DNA of 64,000 nucleotides. It comes from Methylocystis sp. MJC1 (lineage in GTDB: Bacteria; Pseudomonadota; Alphaproteobacteria; Rhizobiales; Beijerinckiaceae). Shown here one piece after another: positions 25,723 through 35,331 of the stretch. The DNA is taken from contig NZ_CP107559.1 in assembly GCF_026427715.1 (NCBI RefSeq), positions 1 through 64,000 on the forward strand, given 5' to 3'. A program made the position numbers and the translations under genes. The notes beneath the pieces were generated by a model. That model saw only the letters and a list, made by a program, of their open reading frames with translations. It had not been told where the DNA came from and made no database searches. How positions within the stretch are numbered: position 1 is the first letter of the stretch; every line of letters starts with the position of its first letter.

Positions 25723-28497
25723 TCAGATCGGCATGCGGTAGCCATAGAATTCATGGTCTTCATTATAGCCGCCCTGACCTGCGCCAAGGTCGACGAAGTC
25801 GTGCACGAATTCAATCGCCGTGATCCACTTGACCATCTTGAAGCCCAGTTCATTCTCGCATCGTAGCCGCAAGGGCGCGCCGTGCGGGACGCTGACCGGC
25901 GCCCCGTTCATCTCATAGGCGAGAATCGTCAGCGCGTGGCGCATGTTCTCAATTTTGTGGACGTCGTAATAGCGGCCGCCATCGGCGCCATCAGCCAGCG
26001 AGAAGAACACCGCATAGCGGGCCTCAGGCATCGGCTTCACTAGATCCAGGATCTCGCGCATGGGAACGCCGCCCCACTTGGCGACGCCCGACCAGCCCTG
26101 GATGCAGAAATGCGTTGTGATCTGCTCCTGTTTTGGCATGGCCTTGAGGTCGACTAGGGAGAAGTCCCGCGGGGCCTTGACGAGGCCGCCGATCCGCAGC
26201 CTGTAGCTGGCGAAGCCGTCCGCCACGAGATCATCGAACTCTTTGGAATTGGGCATCGTACCGTTCAGCCAGAAGTAGGGCGATATGTCCTTCTCGGTGA
26301 GCTGCGAGCGCGGGTCCCAGCCTTCGGCCAGCCCCTTGATCCAGCCGATCATGAACGCTCCGGCGCGCTGCACCAGACGGGCGTGCCTGATGGTGTAAGG
26401 CGAGGCCGCGAGCCAGGACGCCGCCAGAATGGCCATCGCCAGCACGAACAGCGGAAATCCTTTCCAGGATGCGTCGTCAACGCCCCCGAACATATGATTG
26501 GTGTTCTGTCTTATGCCGGTGACGAAGACCATCGCGCCATGCGCCAGGATGAAGGCTACGAACCAGGCGAAGGAGATGAAGTGCACCGACCGCATCGCCT
26601 GCCGGTTAAACAGCCGGCCAAACCAGCCCAGCGTATTGGAGATTGCTGGACTCTGCATCAGGCCGGTCATGATCGAGACCGGCGCGGCAACGAATATGGT
26701 GATGAAATAACTGAGTTGCTGGAGACCATTGTAGCGGGTCCAGCTATGATCGACGGGGAAGTTCAGCGACGCATATTGGATGGCCGTTGAGAGCGCGGCC
26801 GGGAACACTTCCCAAGTCAGCGGCACCACCCTGCGCCATTGATCGGTTGTAAACAGCAGCGCGTAAAAGATGACGCCGTTGACTAGCCACAGCAGGTTGA
26901 TCGAGAGATGCCACCATCGCGCGAGCCCAATTGTATGGCGCAGGCCCGGAATGCCGAGCCACATCGGCAACGTGACGGAGTCATCCTTGGCGGTCCAGAT
27001 GCGCCCCTTCGGCACGGGAACCTGGAACCGAAACCAATCGGTGCTGGGGGTGCAGTCGCGGCCCCAGTACAGCCGCGGATGGTCGGCCAGGATCTGGAGG
27101 CCGGCCCGCATGATGAAAAGCATGAAAAACATGTTCAAGAAGTGCTGGAGCTGCAGCCACCAGGGGAAGCCGGAGTCGACCGACGGCGCCGACTGCGCGA
27201 TGCCGGGATGCTGCTGGATGAAGGCCGCCACGCCGGGAAGCTCGCGCAGGCTCTGAGCCAAAGCGATCAGGCAGAGCAGCGCGGCGGCCGCAATGGGCAG
27301 GCCCCACAAGGTATTGATCCAGCGGCGGCCGATTCGGATCCGTGGCGCGATCCCCTGTTGTGGGGCCATCCAGTGGTTGAGGCGGATGCGATCGTCGGCA
27401 TCACTGAGCTTCGCGCGGAGGGGCTCGGGTAAGCCAGACGTGGAAATGGTGGGCGCTGCCTCTGCCGCATGCAATTCCGATTTCGTGCGGATGCCTCTCA
27501 TTCGTTTGAACCAAAAGAACCAGATGAGGAAGATGAAGGCGATTAGAGCGAGTCCGCCGACAATTACGATCAAGCGAGCCGAAGACGTTTTCGCCGCAGG
27601 CGCGGCCGGGGTCGTCGGAGCCGCGGCGGTTGGAGGCGCGGCGCTCTTGGCGATGAGCCTGTTCACTTCATCAAGGGCTTCTTTCGCCGAGGCAAGTCGC
27701 AGATCGAGCTTCAGCGCGGCTTCGAGGTCTTGCCTGGCGTGCTCGAGATCCTGCTTGCCGCGATAGGCGTTGGCCCGGTTGAGGAACGCTTCCGCAAATT
27801 TGGGATCGAGTTCGAGGGCTTTGCTGAAATCGACAATGGCGCGGTCGAGGTCGCCCCTGGCCTGATAGATGACGCCGCGATCGACACGTAACGAGGCGGA
27901 TTTCGGGTCGAGCTGTACAGCAGCGTCGAAATCGGCCAAGGCCTTATCAAGATTTCCCTCGGCCCGATAGGCCCTGGCGCGGCCGCCATGAGCTGCCGCC
28001 AAATTCTTGTCGAGCCGCAGCGCCTTGTCGTAATCCGCGACAGCGCGCTGGAGATTGTTCTTCGCTTGATACGCTTCGCCTCGCCCATAAAAGGCCGCTG
28101 CGGATTTCGGCTGCACCGCGATGGCCGCGTCATAATCGGCGATCGCGTGGTCGAACTCGCCTTCTGCGCGATAGACCGACGCGCGCTCGATAAGGGCGAG
28201 AGTCGATTTCGGATTGAGGTACAGCGCCCTCTCGAGATCAGCGAGGGCGCGATCGAAGTCACCCTTGATGCGAAAGGCGGCACCGCGGTTGATATAGGCT
28301 GCGATCTGGTTGCGCTTGGTTTCCCGTTTCCGACCGGCGATGACCTCAGTGCAGCTGGCGATCCGCGCATCGAGATCGGCGTCGCGACATCTTGCCCAGC
28401 GATCGCTCTCGGCGAAAGCTGCCACGCTGAGAGAAACGCAAAACAACCCAGCGAGCGCCGAGCAAGAGAATGATTTGCGTGACGTTCTCGAAGTCAT
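25723..28497 (-). CDS. TPR - cytochrome b561 - molybdopterin oxidoreductase fusion
   Basis: 924 aa. Order: signal peptide (KSFSCSALAGLFCVSLSVAA); six TPR units about 60-270 (repeating Y...G..D.A..D...AL.L.P); a TM helix about 305-330 (LIVIVGGLALIAFIFLIWFF); a cytochrome b561-like membrane domain about 380-700 with several His in helices (LQHFLNMFFMLFIM, RWWHLSINLLWLVN, FISFAWFVAFILAHGAMVFV); and a sulphite-oxidase/YedY-type molybdopterin domain about 740-920 with probable Mo-ligand Cys in HFCIQGWSGVAKWGG. The b561-Mo part exists elsewhere as a stand-alone protein; the TPR fusion is the odd part. It lies 82 nt after sdhD on the same strand, so it may share its transcript. Confidence 0.85.
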   Translation of the reverse strand: MTSRTSRKSFSCSALAGLFCVSLSVAAFAESDRWARCRDADLDARIASCTEVIAGRKRETKRNQIAAYINRGAAFRIKGDFDRALADLERALYLNPKSTLALIERASVYRAEGEFDHAIADYDAAIAVQPKSAAAFYGRGEAYQAKNNLQRAVADYDKALRLDKNLAAAHGGRARAYRAEGNLDKALADFDAAVQLDPKSASLRVDRGVIYQARGDLDRAIVDFSKALELDPKFAEAFLNRANAYRGKQDLEHARQDLEAALKLDLRLASAKEALDEVNRLIAKSAAPPTAAAPTTPAAPAAKTSSARLIVIVGGLALIAFIFLIWFFWFKRMRGIRTKSELHAAEAAPTISTSGLPEPLRAKLSDADDRIRLNHWMAPQQGIAPRIRIGRRWINTLWGLPIAAAALLCLIALAQSLRELPGVAAFIQQHPGIAQSAPSVDSGFPWWLQLQHFLNMFFMLFIMRAGLQILADHPRLYWGRDCTPSTDWFRFQVPVPKGRIWTAKDDSVTLPMWLGIPGLRHTIGLARWWHLSINLLWLVNGVIFYALLFTTDQWRRVVPLTWEVFPAALSTAIQYASLNFPVDHSWTRYNGLQQLSYFITIFVAAPVSIMTGLMQSPAISNTLGWFGRLFNRQAMRSVHFISFAWFVAFILAHGAMVFVTGIRQNTNHMFGGVDDASWKGFPLFVLAMAILAASWLAASPYTIRHARLVQRAGAFMIGWIKGLAEGWDPRSQLTEKDISPYFWLNGTMPNSKEFDDLVADGFASYRLRIGGLVKAPRDFSLVDLKAMPKQEQITTHFCIQGWSGVAKWGGVPMREILDLVKPMPEARYAVFFSLADGADGGRYYDVHKIENMRHALTILAYEMNGAPVSVPHGAPLRLRCENELGFKMVKWITAIEFVHDFVDLGAGQGGYNEDHEFYGYRMPI

Positions 28498-28579
28498 GAT
28501 GCAATCCTCTTCGGCAGAAAGAAGCGCATCCTATTGGCGTTGCGAACGAGGGTTGACGGTGTCACGTGACGTCTTTCGA

Positions 28580-28966
28580 TCAACCGATAAAAGCGATGTG
28601 CAGGGTGGCCATGATACCCGTCACGGCGAGCGCGAAGCAGCCAAGACGCACCGCCACTATCGCTACGAATTTGGTCCTCGAATGGACGTAATCCTCGATC
28701 ACGACCTGTAAGCCAAGCGCGGTGTGATGGAACAGAGCGATCAGAAGCAGGATCATCAGGGTGGCGGCGAGAGGTGTCCTCAGCCAGGCGATGAAAGCGG
28801 CGTAATTGCTGCCAGTATGCGCCATGATCGACGCGGCGAACCACAGCGCCAGGGGCACGAGGGCGACGGCTGAAACGCGCTCCGCCCACCAAGGTCCGGC
28901 CCCCTCCTTAGCCGAGCCGAGACCAATCGCACGAGCGAGGGGCGAGCGCATGCTCCGATGGTCCAT
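28580..28966 (-). CDS. sdhD: succinate dehydrogenase membrane anchor subunit D
   Basis: 128 aa, normal length. Three membrane helices (ERVSAVALVPLALWFAASIM; LRTPLAATLMILLLIALFHH; AVRLGCFALAVTGIMATLHI). The phrase FHHTALGLQVVIEDYVHS is the SdhD signature and contains the haem-b/quinone-site His. It starts 5 nt after the sdhC stop, consistent with one transcript. Confidence 0.9.
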   Translation of the reverse strand: MDHRSMRSPLARAIGLGSAKEGAGPWWAERVSAVALVPLALWFAASIMAHTGSNYAAFIAWLRTPLAATLMILLLIALFHHTALGLQVVIEDYVHSRTKFVAIVAVRLGCFALAVTGIMATLHIAFIG

Positions 28967-28970
28967 GGCT

Positions 28971-29372
28971 CTACCCTGCCATCAACAAGCTAACGGCCCA
29001 GGCCGCCATGGTGAACGCGATGCTCGCCGCCACCACCACCCATCCCGAAAGGTAGATCGATCGAAGCTCGAATCCGTGGACAGTGTCCCAGACCAAATGA
29101 CGGATGCCCCCGCAGAGGTGTAGGAAAAAGGCGAAGGTGGCCCCGAGCAGCATGATCTGGCCGATCCCGGACGCGATGGCCCCCTGGACAGCGGTGTAGG
29201 CCCGCGGTCCCGTCGCAGCCGCCACGAGCCAGATCACCAGCACAACGGCACAGACGCTCAAAATATTGCCGGTGATCCGATTAAGGATAGACAGGACCGA
29301 CGTGAGCTGAGGTCGATAGATTTGCACGTTCGGAGAAAGCGGTCTGGGCCGTTTTGCCGTCGGACTGGACAT
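28971..29372 (-). CDS. sdhC: succinate dehydrogenase cytochrome b556 subunit C
   Basis: 133 aa. It opens with RPLSPNVQIYRPQLTSVLSI, the SdhC N-terminal signature, followed by three helices. The haem-binding motif HLCGGIRHLVWDTVHGFEL is intact. ATG has a GGGGAG ribosome site. It sits between sdhB and sdhD. Confidence 0.9.
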   Translation of the reverse strand: MSSPTAKRPRPLSPNVQIYRPQLTSVLSILNRITGNILSVCAVVLVIWLVAAATGPRAYTAVQGAIASGIGQIMLLGATFAFFLHLCGGIRHLVWDTVHGFELRSIYLSGWVVVAASIAFTMAAWAVSLLMAG

Positions 29373-29414
29373 TTGTCGATTTCTCCCCTGGCGGTCAGCT
29401 TCGGCGCTCGATCA

Positions 29415-30233
29415 TCATCTTCTTGATCTCGGCGATTGCCTTTCCGGGTTCAGGCCCCTCGGACAGGTCCGGGTGCAGTTAAGTATAGTGTGGCACCGAT
29501 ATAGCCGGAACGGATCTTCAAGGTCGTCGAGCCGCGCGCCAGTCGCCTCGTCTCGACTGTCAGCTAGCCAGCGCCAAGCTTGCAGGAGTACGGCGGGTCC
29601 TAGAAAGCGATCCCCGTTCCACCAATGGCTTGGACAGCCTGACGTGCAGCAGAAGCAGAGAATGCATTCGTAGTAGCCATCTACCTTGCTACGCTCCTCC
29701 GGCGACTGGAGCCGCTCCGTCTCGGGCTCCGGCGTCTTCGACTTGAGCCAAGGCTCGATCGCCGCATATTGGGCGAAGAGGTGCGTCAGATCGGGGACGA
29801 GATCCTTGATGATCTCCATGTTCGCCAGCGGAAAGATTGTCGCCGGGGTGGCCAGGTCGGAAATGAACCGCGTGCAGGCAAGCCAGTTCGCGCCATCTAT
29901 GTTCATCGAACAGGAACCACAGATGCCCTCACGGCACGAGCGGCGGAAGGTCAGCGTCGAGTCGACCTTGTTCTTAATCCAGAAGAGGGCGTCGAGGACC
30001 ATTGGCCCGCAATCATCGAGATCGACTTCGAACGTATCGAGGCGCGGGTTGCGGTCACAGTCCGGATCGTAGCGATAAATTTCGAATTTCTTTACGCGCT
30101 TTGCTCCTGCGGGCGCCGGCCACGTTCGTCCTCGCTCGATGCGTGACTCGAGGGATACGCCGAAGTTTTTCGGTATCGGGAACCGCTTCAGCAGGGTGGC
30201 GCGTGGCACTTGATCCGAGAACTCGATAATCAT
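29415..30233 (-). CDS. sdhB: succinate dehydrogenase iron-sulphur subunit, frameshifted C-terminus
   Basis: 272 aa from ATG 30233; a longer open frame exists upstream. The 2Fe-2S cluster ligands ([16 protein letters not shown]), the 4Fe-4S group ([17 protein letters not shown]) and the 3Fe-4S group ([17 protein letters not shown]) are present. After GLNP a missing G near 29440 shifts the frame; the family end ([15 protein letters not shown]) is found in the next frame, stopping at 29395. The N-terminus carries ~30 extra residues ([17 protein letters not shown]) before the usual [11 protein letters not shown]. No sdhA is found on either side, so the complex would need a flavoprotein from elsewhere. 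Confidence 0.8.
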   Translation of the reverse strand: MIIEFSDQVPRATLLKRFPIPKNFGVSLESRIERGRTWPAPAGAKRVKKFEIYRYDPDCDRNPRLDTFEVDLDDCGPMVLDALFWIKNKVDSTLTFRRSCREGICGSCSMNIDGANWLACTRFISDLATPATIFPLANMEIIKDLVPDLTHLFAQYAAIEPWLKSKTPEPETERLQSPEERSKVDGYYECILCFCCTSGCPSHWWNGDRFLGPAVLLQAWRWLADSRDEATGARLDDLEDPFRLYRCHTILNCTRTCPRGLNPERQSPRSRR

Positions 30234-30804
30234 GCATTTCGCTTTCGCTGGGCCGCAGTTAATGGGCCGAGCTTGCGCACGATACGGGAACGTAGCGGCC
30301 GAAGAAGTCATTCGACGGATGTTGAATCGAGTTCTCGCCGCGTCACGACATATGGGCGCGCGCCCGCAATGCGTCAATTTCGTGATTCCTGCATGGACGC
30401 CTCCCGCAGGCCTATGGGGGATGAACGACAAATCTATCGGCGGTGTTCATCACTACTGACCGCAGCCGAGCGCAAACAGCAATACAGAACGGCGGCTTAT
30501 CTTGTGCGAATGGGTGATCCGCATTAAAGCCGCGTCATCGTTCTTTTCAAAGCCAACTCAATCACTCGCCATCAGCCTTGGCATCAGGCGAATTCGCCAA
30601 TTCGCGCCAATATCATCCAAGATGTCGATATCCAGTCGGGTGAAATTCCAGGCTAGAGCTTACGACTTTGAGATCAGCGATAAGCGATCGTGGCGCAAAC
30701 GTCGCCAGGGCGGCCGCTCGCAAGGCTTTGCTGCTCTGCGTAGGCATCGATCGCGGCGCAGGAGGCGCCCTCAGTCCGATGTTTGATGATGGAATGTTGG
30801 AAGT
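30234..30804. other. no gene recognised (where sdhA might be expected)
   Basis: Open frames here have no recognisable domains. No part of the SdhA flavoprotein (for example its FAD or HTYT active-site motifs) is visible upstream of sdhB. Confidence 0.5.
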
Positions 30805-30906
30805 TCTGTCGCAAATTTTGCGTGAGGGCGAGATGGAGGACAGCAGCCCTCTCGAGGCTTACGCTGCGTATTACACCGAAACGGATGCGGCGCCTCGCTG
30901 GGCAGA
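30805..30906. repeat. IS6 terminal remnant
   Basis: GTTCTGTCGCAAATTTTGCG and the following ~60 bp (GGACAGCAGCCCTCTCGAGG) parallel the left end of the IS6 element at 43906. No transposase remains. Confidence 0.45.
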
Positions 30907-31600
30907 TCAGCTTCCTGAGCCGCCATGCCCAACCATTGTTCTTGGGTCGACGATCTCGTCGAACCGATTCTCGTCGATGGCCCCAGAGCGCAGCGCAGCC
31001 TCCTTGAGGGTTAGCCCCTGGTCGTTGGCCTTTTCCGCGATCGTGGACGCCTTGTCGTACCCGATCACGGGGGCGAGCGCCGTCACGAGCATCAGCGAGC
31101 GACCAAGCATTTCATCGATACGATGACGATTCAGCCTGGTCTCCTCCACCGAGAAGCGCCGCAGCTTGTTACAGGCGTCGCCGAGGATGCGGGATGAGTG
31201 GAGAAAGTTGTTGATGATGATGGGGCGCATAGCGTTAAGCTCAAATTTCCTTGGCTTCCGGCGAACGCGACCGCATTATCCTCGCCGATAACCTGTATGC
31301 AGACCATCACCATCGCCTCCTGCTGGGTTGGGTTGACCTTGCCGGGCATGATCGAGGAGCCTGGATCGTTCTCGGGCAAGATTAGCTCGCCGAGGCCGCA
31401 GCTCGGACCCGAGGCAAGCCAGCGCATATCGTTGGCAATTTTCATCAACGCAACTGCGAGGCTGCGCACAGACGCCATCGCGTGGACCATCGCGTCCAGA
31501 GATCCTTGCGCCGCGAACTTATTGGGCGCCGTGACGAATGGACGACCAGTGAGCTCGACGATCTTCGATGCGATCTCCCGGCTGAAGTTTGGCGGCGCGT
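30907..31600 (-). pseudogene. fumC: class II fumarase C-terminal remnant
   Basis: Two minus-strand frames together give [40 protein letters not shown], the superfamily signature [21 protein letters not shown] and then [40 protein letters not shown] and RFDEIVDPRTMVG. One nucleotide is missing near 31230, between GSQGN and LNAMRP. About half of the protein (N-terminal) is lost where the IS21 fragment begins at ~31600. Confidence 0.8.
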
Positions 31601-32597
31601 TTGCTGGACGCAGACGCTTCCCGACTGGATCGACGCCCACGTCGGCGCGCTCGAGGCGATCGGCGGCGTCCCGCAGCTCATCGTGCCGGACAACGCCAAA
31701 ACCGCCATCGTCAAAGCCTGCTTCTACGACCCGCAGGTCAATCGCACCTACGCCGACATGGCGATGCATTACGAGACGGCGCTTTTGCCGGCGCGACCCA
31801 GAAAGCCGCGCGACAAGGCGAAGGTCGAATCCGCGGTGCTGATTGTCGAACGCTGGCTACTCGGCAGAGTGCGCCGCCGGACCTTTTACAGTCTGGCGGA
31901 GGTCAACGCGGCGATCGCCGAGATGCTCAAAAATCTCAACGAGGAGCGGCCCCTCCGCCGGCTTGGCGTCACCCGCCGCCAATTGTTCGAAGAGATCGAC
32001 CGCCCGGCGCTGAAGCCTCTGCCAATCGAGCCCTATGAATATAGCGAATGGCGTCTGCGCCGCGTCGGCATCGATTATCACGTCGAGATCGACGCGCACT
32101 ATTACTCCGTGCCCTATCGCTTCGCCCGGGCGGAGGTCGAGGCGCGGCTGACCGTCCGCGGCGTCGAGATTTTTTGCAAGGGCGAGCGCATCGCCGTCCA
32201 TTTGCGGATGAGCGGCAAACGCAAGCACACGACAATTCCCGAGCACATGCCCTCCAGCCATCGACGCTATGCGGGCTGGACGATCGAGCGCATTCGCGAG
32301 GACGCCCGAAAGATCGGCCCGGCGACAGCCGCGCTCTGCGAGCAGATTTTGGAGGCGAGGCCCCATCCCGAGCAGGGCTATCGGGCCTGTCTCGGCGTCG
32401 TCCGTCTCGCCGGCTCGTATGGGATCGAGCGCGTCGAGGCCGCAGCCGAACGCGCCATCGCGATCGGCGCCAAGACCTATGGCTCGATCAAATCCATCCT
32501 CGACAACAAGTTCGATCGGAAGCCCGCGCCAAAGCGCGCCGCGGACGCGGCCCCGATCCTCCATCAAAACATCCGTGGCCCGCGCTATTATCATTAG
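31601..32597 (+). pseudogene. istA: IstA, N-terminally truncated
   Basis: The visible ~330 residues begin in the integrase core ([32 protein letters not shown] with the second Asp; [18 protein letters not shown] with the catalytic Glu). They run through the C-terminal barrel (YYSVPYRFARAEVEARLTVR) to a normal end (IRGPRYYH). The HTH and first Asp are missing, so it cannot transpose. Confidence 0.8.
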
Positions 32598-32608
32598 GAG
32601 ACGCCGAC

Positions 32609-33355
32609 TTGCTCAAACATCCGACGCTCGACCAGCTCCACGCTCTCGGCCTTTACGGAATGGCCAAGGCCTTCGCCGAACTCGCTGAGGCGCCTGAAGC
32701 GAATGGACTCGACCGCAACGACTGGCTCGCCCTACTGCTGGATCGGGAAGCCTCCCTTCGGCGCGACAAACGGCTGACGGCGCGGCTGCGCGCCGCCAGG
32801 CTCCGTCAACAGGCCAGCGTCGAAGACGTCGACTATCGCACCGCGCGCGGGCTCGACCGAACTCTGTTCCAAAAGCTCGCCGAAGGCCAGTGGATCGACG
32901 CCCACGACAATTTGGCCCTGGTCGGTCCGAGCGGGACCGGGAAGAGTTGGCTCGCCTGCGCCATTGGCCAGAAGGCCTGCCGCGACAATCGCTCCGTCGT
33001 CTATCACCGCTGGCCGAAGCTCTGCGAGGAACTGGCCCTCGCGCGCGGCGATGGGCGCCATCCGCGCTTGCTCAAATCCCTTGGTCGCGCCGATCTCTTG
33101 ATCCTCGACGACTTCGGCCTCGAGCCGCTCGACGCTGGCGCCCGCCACGATCTCCTGGAAATCCTCGAGGAACGCTACGGGCGTCGATCGACGATCGTCA
33201 CCTCCCAGCTTCCTGTGACAGCCTGGCACGACGTCATTGGAGACCCAACTTACGCCGACGCCGTTCTGGACCGCCTCGTTCACAACGCGCATCGTATCGA
33301 ACTCGCCGGCGAAAGCTTACGCCGCACGCGCGGCAAACAGGCCAAATCGGCTTGA
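32609..33355 (+). CDS. istB: IstB helper ATPase
   Basis: 248 aa from TTG 32609, preceded by AGGAGA 11 nt after the istA stop; no ATG fits better. Walker A is GPSGTGKSW and Walker B is LLILDDFGLE; TIVTSQLPVTAWHD follows. It is intact, though its partner IstA is truncated. Confidence 0.8.
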   Translation: MLKHPTLDQLHALGLYGMAKAFAELAEAPEANGLDRNDWLALLLDREASLRRDKRLTARLRAARLRQQASVEDVDYRTARGLDRTLFQKLAEGQWIDAHDNLALVGPSGTGKSWLACAIGQKACRDNRSVVYHRWPKLCEELALARGDGRHPRLLKSLGRADLLILDDFGLEPLDAGARHDLLEILEERYGRRSTIVTSQLPVTAWHDVIGDPTYADAVLDRLVHNAHRIELAGESLRRTRGKQAKSA

Positions 33356-33478
33356 CCCAAAACCAGAACAGGTGAGACAAATCTCGTAGGTCAACGAACG
33401 CGGCGCCCGGGCGGGATCATTCCGTTACCGGGGGGGCGCCATTATCCCGGAATCCCCGGGCGGCATTATCCCGTTACA

Positions 33479-33722
33479 GACGGGCGCCTTCGTCGGAATC
33501 CGCATGCTCATCATCAGCGCGAGCTCGGTGGTGCGTTGGGCCGCGGGAAAACGAGCGCCTGCGGGTTCGTGGCTTGCGAGCATGATCGCACGCAAGCCAG
33601 CGATGCTGGTGAGAGTTGCATTGGCTAACAAAATGGCCCGCTTCATTTGGGCGCTGATGAACTTACCGAGCTCCGGTCGTGGTGTAAACTTGCTCACGAT
33701 CGTGGGGCTGCCGGAGGCGTAG
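33479..33722 (+). pseudogene. IS110-family transposase C-terminal remnant
   Basis: The plus frame reads LIISASSVVRWAAGKRAPAG, SWLASMIARKPAMLVRVALA and NKMARFIWALM. This is the C-terminal end of an IS110 recombinase (ARKP.M...ALANK.AR..WAL). It belongs to a different subgroup from the intact copy at 41265. Confidence 0.65.
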
Positions 33723-33903
33723 CAGGTCAAACGGAAAGTATGGCGCAATAATCGGCGAGATGGGATCGGAAAAACCAGTTTGCGACGGAGTGTTTAAAAG
33801 CAGCGGTTCTGATTTGGACTCGATCCGTGAACTCCCATACGGGCCCGCGGCGTGTGAACCGCTGCATTTGCGAGGCCGGACAAATGGCTGCCGACTACGC
33901 GCC

Positions 33904-33913
33904 ATTGCGATCC
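33904..33913. repeat. 10-bp target duplication, left of IS4
   Basis: ATTGCGATCC is repeated exactly at 35174-35183 on the other side of the IS4 element. Confidence 0.7.
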
Positions 33914-35173
33914 TCAAGCATCCCCTCATTTTTGTCCCACGGCGAGCACGGCGGCAGTCACAGAGTTTTCCATGATCAACGCCTGGAAGCGCTCGATGAG
34001 CGCGAGCAAGCGCGGCTCGGGCATGTTGGGGATGGCGTCGTAGTAGAGGCAGCCCTGGTTGAAGAGGGAATGCACGCGCCGCTTGACCGTGTTGCTCTTG
34101 AGCAGACGGTCCATGCCGAGCGCTTCGCCAGCGCCGCCGAGCAGCGTCAGCAGCATCACCGCGATGGCGCTGAGGAGCAGCAACCGGTCGCGCCGGCAGG
34201 GATCGCCGACGCGCGCCGTGCTCAGGCCCATGCCGAAGCGAAGGTCCTTCGTGTCTCTGAACCGGGGTTCTATGCTCCAGCGACGAGAGTATAGGTTGAC
34301 GATCGCGCTCGACGTCGCCTGACCGTCGCTCGCCGCCAGATGCCAGGCGTCCTTCATGCCCTTGGCGTGGACGCAGACGACCGCGCCGACCTTTTGCTTC
34401 TCCCGCGAGATCTCGGCATTTGCAAGCTTGCGCGCTCGCCCACCGGCGTTGACCCAGTCCTTGGCGCGGCGCGTCTCGCCGTTGGCCGCGGTGACATAAG
34501 TGTCACCGCGAAAGCGGATCACGTAGCCGAAGCAGAGTTCCTCGAGAAAGCCGAACAGCTTGACGTTGCCAAAGCCGCGGTCGGCGAGGATCGTCACCGT
34601 CGTTCCCTCAGGCAGCAACTGCTTGAGCCGCACGAGACACGAGTCCTCGATGTCGTTGCGCGTTCCTGAAAGCTCCGCCTTGAACACGGAAAGCCACAAC
34701 AAAGGCTGCGCCCGTCCGTGCCGTGACGAGGCTCAAGACAAGCGTCGACTGATCGTCGGCGTCGAACTCGGTCCAGTCCATGGCGATGGCGAGATCTCGG
34801 CTCGCGCCGACCGCCTCTTTAATCCAAAGCGGGAAAAGTTCTCAGACGTCTATGCCTTGGTTGCTCAACAGACGGTCGACCTGCTTGATCGCATGCTTTG
34901 CGGCCTTGCCCCGCGCCTGCGCAAGCGCCTGACCGACGAGCGCGACCGCGAGCGACGCGCTCGTCATGACGCCGAGCACGGCGTTCGATACAGAGCAGAC
35001 ACGCTTGACGTGCAGGTCCGAGCCGAACACGGTGGCGAGGTAGTTCTCAATGAATTCAAGCCGTTGCGTCGCCGCCCGCATGCCCCGCGATCTCCTGTCG
35101 ATTCGTTAACGAACCGTTTCGCGAGCCCGCACGGCAAAATTTAGTCGGCTCCAAAAATGAGGGGATTCATGAG
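33914..35173 (-). mobile_element. IS4-family insertion sequence
   Basis: Terminal inverted repeats TCAAGCATCCCCTCATTTTT (33914) and the complement of AAAAATGAGGGGATTCATGA (to ~35172) bound ~1.26 kb. The 10-bp flanking repeat ATTGCGATCC is in the size range of IS4 target duplications. The transposase inside is frameshifted. Confidence 0.8.
33926..35081 (-). pseudogene. IS4 transposase, frameshifted
   Basis: The N-terminal frame (34842-35081) reads RLEFIENYLATVFGSDLHVK and DRLLSNQGIDV then stops. The next frame continues WELFPLWIKEAVGASRDLAI and AMDWTEFDADDQSTLVLSLV, carrying the first catalytic Asp. The third frame (from ~34702) holds TVTILADRGFGNVKLFGFLE and YSRRWSIEPRFRDTKDLRFG, with the second Asp and the YREK-like region. 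At least two shifts, so inactive. Confidence 0.75.
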
Positions 35174-35183
35174 ATTGCGATCC
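35174..35183. repeat. 10-bp target duplication, right of IS4
   Basis: ATTGCGATCC, identical to 33904-33913. Confidence 0.7.
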
Positions 35184-35225
35184 AGAAGATATTCCTTGCG
35201 CCGAAGCGGGCGTCCACACATGTCC

Positions 35226-35249
35226 CAAATTTTTTCTTGGCCGAGACAA
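35226..35249. repeat. IS6-type terminal scrap
   Basis: CAAATTTTTTCTTGGCCGAG is nearly identical to the segment at 38195 that precedes an IS6 fragment. It lies ~85 nt upstream of the His-rich peptide gene. Confidence 0.4.
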
Positions 35250-35331
35250 GCTGTTATTGCCGCTTCCTTTGAAGGGCTTATCTACATCTTGTCACTCGCG
35301 TGATCAGGTGAAGTCCTCAAGGGAGTCGGAT

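Larger units (their letters stand above)
31598..33478 (+). mobile_element. second IS21-family element, left end lost
   Basis: istA is cut at the left by the fumC junction. The right end has repeats GGGATCATTCCGTTAC and GGCATTATCCCGTTACA, finishing in CA at 33478. It is a different IS21 subgroup from the element at 2793, judging from the unrelated terminal repeats and the divergent IstB. Confidence 0.75.

Noticed and set aside
30233..30431. Longer sdhB frame beginning at 30431
   Set aside because: The added residues do not match SdhB, and ATG 30233 is closer to the family start.
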